A stretch of DNA of 64,000 nucleotides from Nocardioides coralli (GTDB lineage Bacteria; Actinomycetota; Actinomycetes; Propionibacteriales; Nocardioidaceae): contig NZ_CP082273.1 of the NCBI RefSeq assembly GCF_019880385.1, positions 62,001 to 126,000 of the forward strand, read 5' to 3'. A program made the position numbers and the translations under genes. Positions 62,688 through 64,000 of this stretch are shown piece after piece. Position 1 is the stretch's first letter. Every line of letters begins with the position of its first letter. The notes beneath the pieces are model-generated. The model was given only the letters and a program-made list of their open reading frames with translations. It was not told where the DNA came from and searched no databases.

Positions 62688-63174
62688 GGCCGGCCCGCCC
62701 GACATGAATCCGCTGCGACGTACGGCGACCCGGGTCGGGGCCACGGACCGACTGCGTGACCATGCCGACCGGCTGGTCCGGGTCGACCGGGCCGTGCGCC
62801 GGGTCTCCGGCGGACGGGTGACGCTGCTCGCCCTCGCCGGGCTTCCCGAGATCTACCTGACCGTGCCCGGCCGGGGGTCTGGGACGCCGCGCACACGGGC
62901 GCTGCTCGGGGTGCGCAGCAACGGCGGCTGGCTGGTGGTCGACTCCAACTGGGGCCGCGACGAGCCACCGGCCTGGGCGGGCGACCTCGTCGCGGCCGGA
63001 CGCGCCACCGTCGAGCACCGTGGGCACCACACGACCGTCGTCCCCCGCCTGCTGTGCGGGGAGGAGCGTGCCGGGGCCTGGCGGCGGCTGGTCGACGCCT
63101 GGCCACCCTTCGAGTCCGACGCGGCGCGCACCGCTCGGGAGCTCGACGTCTTCTTCCTCGAGCCCGCGCCCTGA
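62671..63174 (+). CDS. Ddn-like deazaflavin (F420)-dependent reductase family protein
   Basis: A 167-residue split-barrel protein. LTVPGRGSGTPRTRALLGVRS and WLVVDSNWGRDEPPAWAGDL are close to the F420-binding nitroreductase (Ddn) pattern, followed by GRATVEHRGHH and a helical end (FFLEPAP). Such enzymes reduce quinones or other small molecules with F420H2. The ATG at 62671 lies inside the DUF4446 gene; an ATG at 62704 would remove an unconserved leader. The exact substrate is unknown. Confidence 0.82.
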   Translation: MPVPGEAGPPDMNPLRRTATRVGATDRLRDHADRLVRVDRAVRRVSGGRVTLLALAGLPEIYLTVPGRGSGTPRTRALLGVRSNGGWLVVDSNWGRDEPPAWAGDLVAAGRATVEHRGHHTTVVPRLLCGEERAGAWRRLVDAWPPFESDAARTARELDVFFLEPAP

Positions 63175-63204
63175 ACGGAGCGCTCAGGTCAGCGGGTCAG
63201 CGGG

Positions 63205-64000
63205 TCAGCGGGGGACCCGCACCAGCAGTCGCCCGTGCAGGCACTCCATCCGCAGCGTCCGGCCGGGTCCGACGGCGTCGCCGTCGAGCTGGCGCGGGGT
63301 GTCGGAGTGGGCACGGATCTCGACGGTCCGGCCGGTCATCCGGTTGATGGTCTCGTCGGTGCGCGACCGCTTGGCCAGCACGCGGAACGCCAGCGGCACC
63401 CACGACAGGAACCGCTTGGGATGGAGGATCACGACGTCGAGGAGGCCGTCGTCGATGGCTGCGTCGGGGAGCAGCGGCATGCCGGCCTGGAGGAAGCCGA
63501 CGTTGCCGACCACGACGGTCCGGGCTCGGTGGCGCGTGAACTCCCCGCCGTCGACGGAGACGTCGACGCGCACCGCCGGGAACATCAGCGCCTTGAGCGC
63601 GGAGAAGACGTAGGCGATCCACCCCACCTTCTTCTTGATGTCCTCGTTGACGCCCTCCATGATCGCCGCGTCGAAGCCCATCCCCGCCATCACCATGAAG
63701 TGGGTGCCGGCCTCGATGCCGTCGCCCTCGACGCGGACGAGGTCGATCGCCCGGTCCTGGCCGTTGAGCGCGACGTCGACGGCCGAGCGCAGGTAGAGCG
63801 GGATGTCGAGGTTGCGGGCCAGCAGGTTGCCGGTCCCGGCCGGGACGACGCCCACGGGGATGCCGGTGCCGGCGAGCTCCGCGCAGACCTCGCGCACGGT
63901 CCCGTCGCCGCCGCACACCAGGACCAGGTCGGCCCCACTGATCGCGGCCGCCTCGGCCATGCCGGTGCCGGAGTCCTCGACGGTGGTGAAGTGCCACGTG
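63205..64000 (-). CDS. Diacylglycerol/lipid kinase family protein (5' partial)
   Basis: The open frame runs off the right edge, so the N-terminus is missing; at least 264 residues are visible. LVLVCGGDGTVREVCAELAG is the kinase GGDGT motif and VVPAGTGNLLARNLDIPL the next phosphate-binding loop. GMGFDAAIM and IDDGLLDVVILHPKRF are typical of the YegS/DgkB-like group. An internal ATG at 63960 is not the true start because conserved sequence (TTVEDSGTG) continues upstream. It would phosphorylate diacylglycerol or a related lipid. Its stop lies within a triple GTCAGCGG repeat. Confidence 0.9.
   Translation of the reverse strand, partial: TWHFTTVEDSGTGMAEAAAISGADLVLVCGGDGTVREVCAELAGTGIPVGVVPAGTGNLLARNLDIPLYLRSAVDVALNGQDRAIDLVRVEGDGIEAGTHFMVMAGMGFDAAIMEGVNEDIKKKVGWIAYVFSALKALMFPAVRVDVSVDGGEFTRHRARTVVVGNVGFLQAGMPLLPDAAIDDGLLDVVILHPKRFLSWVPLAFRVLAKRSRTDETINRMTGRTVEIRAHSDTPRQLDGDAVGPGRTLRMECLHGRLLVRVPR

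Noticed and set aside
63186..63212. Three copies of GTCAGCGG near the lipid kinase stop
   Set aside because: Too short and too simple to assign; probably slippage in a GC-rich intergenic stretch.

Overview
The base composition (very high G+C), many GTG starts, 1-4 base stop/start overlaps and start codons sitting 6-7 nt after a TANNNT hexamer indicate an actinobacterium. The gene content (methylcrotonyl-CoA carboxylase operon, two-domain acyl-CoA reductase, DUF5926 SEC-C protein, F420-type Ddn-like protein) fits the Nocardioidaceae (Nocardioides or a close relative), but the genus is an inference. The window is ordinary chromosome: no rRNA, tRNA, IS element, phage or CRISPR was seen, and coding is dense. 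The longest stretch without a gene is 55779-56063 (285 bp), which holds a strong hairpin. The first and last genes are cut by the window edges.

Layout. 1-11.3 kb: oxidoreductase (partial), M13 metallopeptidase, UspA, ComB-like phosphatase, a RecQ helicase fused to a phosphoribosyltransferase-like domain, an M19 dipeptidase (-), and a coupled SNF2 helicase/SWIM protein pair. 11.4-18 kb: a TetR regulator divergent from a four-gene operon encoding an acyl-CoA reductase/HAD fusion, a medium-chain dehydrogenase, a LarA-like protein and a PlsC acyltransferase. 18-19 kb: a hotdog thioesterase and a frameshifted small gene. 19.1-27 kb: a branched-chain-type ABC importer operon flanked by secreted or membrane proteins of unknown role and an M15 peptidase. 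27-29.5 kb: epimerase, HAD, a SemiSWEET-like protein and a small leaderless gene. 29.5-33.9 kb: a leucine-catabolism operon (acyl-CoA carboxylase beta and alpha, HMG-CoA lyase) running directly into a sulfotransferase/unknown/sulfotransferase trio to 37.3 kb. 37.3-40.5 kb: EcsC, Aat, a lipoprotein, rhodanese and an Fpg/Nei glycosylase. 40.6-46.5 kb: a peptidoglycan-recycling operon (NagZ-like GH3, NamZ-like DUF1343, serine hydrolase, MurR/RpiR-type regulator). 46.6-55.8 kb: AAA ATPase, GNAT, methyltransferase, a MacB-type ABC exporter pair, a small kinase, GDPD and a SEC-C protein. 56-64 kb: arginine deiminase, a class III cyclase with a stand-alone cNMP-binding protein, pheA-larB-larC-GDT1, DUF4446, a Ddn-like protein and a lipid kinase (partial).

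Connections. The nickel-pincer cofactor genes larB and larC (59.5-61.4 kb) give a plausible cofactor source for the LarA-like enzyme embedded in the lipid operon at 15.5 kb. A near-identical 16-bp GTTA-N8-TAAC site overlaps the promoter of the TetR gene (11950-11965) and of the acyl-CoA carboxylase operon (29474-29489), which suggests one acyl-CoA-responsive regulator linking the two loci. The lipid operon with its LarA-like member is the best candidate for an undescribed pathway.
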